From positions 35,436 to 50,315 of the forward strand of contig NVTH01000001.1 of assembly GCA_002401525.1 (NCBI GenBank): a stretch of 14,880 bases of DNA, written 5' to 3'. A model generated the notes under the pieces. The model saw only the letters and a list, made by a program, of their open reading frames with translations, was not told the origin of the DNA and did not search any database. The position numbers and the translations under genes are program-made. Source of the DNA: Moraxellaceae bacterium. GTDB taxonomy: Bacteria; Pseudomonadota; Gammaproteobacteria; Pseudomonadales; UBA3067. Shown here in pieces: positions 14,601-14,880 of this stretch (position 1 is the stretch's first letter; every line of letters begins with the position of its first letter).

Positions 14601-14880
14601 CGAATCGCCGCCTGCTGGTCATATTTACTTAAGTGCGTTAAATCTTCAGACACAAGCTCCCAGTCTGACTTCGCCAATATCCGTTGATAGACCAGACCCT
14701 TTTCTGAATAAAACGTCGTTCGTAACACTTCATGGCGATTCACTACTTCTTGAAATGACCAATTCAGCGCTTCTACGTTAAGCGCGCCAAATAATCGCAG
14801 CCCAGCGGTAATATTGTAAGCCGAACTAATATTATAAAAAGAATCACCCGACTCTAATTGATTTAATATCCACAGCCGTT
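11648..14880 (-). CDS. NRPS subunit, C-A(Ser)-PCP, 5' end off window
   Basis: This is the C-terminal part of a peptide synthetase; 1,076 codons are visible before the TAA. The frame is open through the right edge and begins inside the first C-domain motif (RLWILNQLE), so the true start lies outside. Order by visible residue: C domain (1-436, MHHIISDGWS at 136-145), A domain (443-957, YTSGSTGMPKG at 613-623, NLYGPTE at 751-757, YKTGD at 841-845, NGKVDRKAL at 947-955), carrier domain (LGGHS, Ser1005 takes the phosphopantetheine arm), then an acidic 31-residue tail. Pocket residues DVWHFSLVDK match the classic serine code. The protein adds L-serine to a chain coming from an upstream module or loader. 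There is no epimerase or thioesterase, so the chain should pass in trans to the next protein, whose gene starts 101 bp downstream. A GTG at 14743 lies in the C domain and is not a plausible start. The NRPS assignment is near certain; the serine call is strong but predicted. Confidence 0.97.
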   Translation of the reverse strand, partial: RLWILNQLESGDSFYNISSAYNITAGLRLFGALNVEALNWSFQEVVNRHEVLRTTFYSEKGLVYQRILAKSDWELVSEDLTHLSKYDQQAAIRNIGIRESTRAFDLEEGPYARRTRLLRVILVKLSEQEHALFVAMHHIISDGWSIKILVKEVSCLYGARIQGHASPLPELNIQYRDYVVWQKRFLQGDYLANQLQYWEAQLADLNTLQLPYDYPRPPIQTYKGTDFNFILEDTLVEKLSELGREQGATLFMVLLAAFKVLLSRYSRQEDICVGIPVANRSDKAVEPLIGFFVNTLALRTDLSGNPSFLELLEREQRVTIGALDHQNVPFEKLVEVLKIDRHLSHSPLFQVMFSLNSEEFGGVPEFPDLEVEVLNPEIQTSQFDLSLHLLHRDGKIEARFDYNTDLFKLVTVRRMADHFNNLLESILAAPDKAVNELNIISSGERHKLTVEWNNTAKRFPKYDCVHQLFEQQVDQTPHGEALVFEGESLTYLELDRRANQLAHYLRDNGIVEEDLVAVCLPRSVDLVVALYGIIKAGAAYVPLDPSLPRDRLSYILDDTKAPIVLTIDSLQDSFSHGYGKVLCVDQDRLNIAECAVERLSLDLSSENLMYVIYTSGSTGMPKGVANEHKGVMNRLLWMQDQYLLNNTDRVLQKTPFSFDVSVWEFFWPLFTGATLVLAKPDGHKDPNYINRVVRQESISTLHFVPSMLAVFLQQGDAKACQTLKRVFCSGEVLSVDLQNQFFQHLNIPLHNLYGPTEAAVDVSHWTCRQTSMQVCVPIGRPIANVKLYVLDQCLNPVPVGVPGELYIGGIALAREYLGNEALTAKSFIEHEIIENCPERLYKTGDLVKYLNDGNIEYLGRLDYQVKLRGLRIELGEIESCIKHSQDIEDCVVLLQGEGAEQRIVAYIVHTTAELDVERLRVGLKSTLPDYMIPSAFMALPTIPVTANGKVDRKALLKLKVEVSQQQEFVPPRNETEEILATLWGEVLQLDAIGVKDNFFDLGGHSLLATQVVSRVKETFQVELSLSVLFENQTIENMAIHILEQEAKTVDMDIMAELLAELEDLDGADLEGILDDG
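11651..11743 (-). other. acidic C-terminal tail, candidate donor docking element
   Basis: The last 31 residues after the carrier hold eleven Asp/Glu and a single Lys (MAELLAELEDLDGADLEG within it), predicted helical by its Leu spacing. Many NRPS subunits without a thioesterase end in such acidic docking tails. The next protein begins with a strongly basic helix, so a charge-complementary pair is plausible. The docking role is inferred. Confidence 0.6.
11744..11974 (-). other. peptidyl carrier (PCP) of the Ser module
   Basis: Thiolation domain with the motif DNFFDLGGHSLLATQ; the Ser of LGGHS, encoded at 11864-11866, is the phosphopantetheine site. His before the Ser (LGGHS) is typical of carriers that hand on directly to a C domain. 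The two carriers in the next gene, which precede E domains, have LGGDS instead. Confidence 0.95.
12008..13552 (-). other. A domain predicted to activate L-serine
   Basis: Adenylation domain: forms seryl-AMP from Ser and ATP and loads the carrier that follows. All core motifs are present: LTYLELDRRANQLAHYL (A1), GAAYVPLDPSLPRDRL (A2), YTSGSTGMPKG (A3), FDVSVWEFF (A4), NLYGPTEAA (A5), GELYIGG (A6), YKTGD (A7), RLDYQVKLRGLRIELGEIE (A8), LPDYMIPSAFM (A9), NGKVDRKAL (A10, catalytic Lys at visible residue 949). Aligning A4-A5 by eye to GrsA gives D-V-W-H-F-S-L-V-D plus Lys, identical to the EntF-type serine code. Confidence 0.93.
13571..14880 (-). other. C domain (LCL-like) of the Ser module, N-terminus truncated
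   Basis: Condensation domain forming the peptide bond between the upstream chain and Ser. It starts at the window edge inside core motif C1 (RLWILNQLE). C2 is NRHEVLRTTF. The catalytic motif is HHIISDGWS, with the second His at visible residue 138 and Asp at 142. VGIPVANR, IGFFVNTLALR and DHQNVPFEKLVE match C5-C7. No YPLT.MQ.GMLFH-type DCL signature is present, so an L-configured donor is expected; being downstream of an unseen module, this is inference. The N-terminal lobe carries about six residues more than C1 of the next gene (SFYNISSAYNITAG). Confidence 0.9.

Noticed and set aside
11648..14743. GTG at 14743 as the start of the first NRPS gene
   Set aside because: The frame stays open upstream to the window edge, and the preceding codons encode core C-domain sequence (RLWILNQLE), so the real start lies outside the window.

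Overview
The window is the interior of a non-ribosomal peptide synthetase (NRPS) locus, with essentially all coding on the minus strand. It holds two very large genes in tandem, both running off the window. Read in transcription order (right to left), the upstream gene enters at the right edge and ends at 11648. A 101-bp gap follows. The second gene starts at 11546 and is still open at base 1, giving at least 3,848 residues with no stop. There are no tRNAs, rRNAs, insertion sequences or CRISPR arrays, and no gene-free stretch over 300 bases.

Upstream gene (11648-14880): one nearly complete C-A-PCP elongation module, missing only the first few residues of its C domain at the window edge. Its A-domain pocket residues read DVWHFSLVDK, the classic serine code (as in EntF). 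It has no thioesterase or epimerase and ends in an acidic tail. Downstream gene (1-11546): a short basic helix, then C-A-PCP-E, C-A-PCP-E, C-A(partial). The first A domain reads DFWNIGMVHK, the classic threonine code. The second reads DALFIGGTFK, which resembles valine codes (GrsB-type DAFWIGGTFK) with two substitutions. The third A domain is cut by the window edge, with only D-A-..-W visible.

Both E domains keep their catalytic motifs, both follow LGGDS-type carriers, and both are followed by C domains with DCL-type signatures. If the line is colinear, the visible part builds ...-L-Ser - D-allo-Thr - D-Val(or similar aliphatic) - X-... . Neither loading nor release is in the window, so chain length, N-terminal cap and cyclisation are unknown. 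The acidic C-terminus of the first protein and basic N-terminus of the second fit a docking pair that passes the Ser-bearing chain onward.

The gap between the genes holds an imperfect 14-bp-arm hairpin and a degenerate 15/16-bp triple repeat just before the second start codon. The spacing and shared orientation suggest one transcript. Base composition is moderately AT-leaning by eye. Together with the LCL/DCL/E architecture this would suit a gammaproteobacterium, possibly marine, but nothing in the window fixes the taxon. The most distinctive features are the paralogous PCP-E-C units of modules 1 and 2, unusually long polar loops in the E domains, and the predicted Ser/D-allo-Thr/D-aliphatic core.
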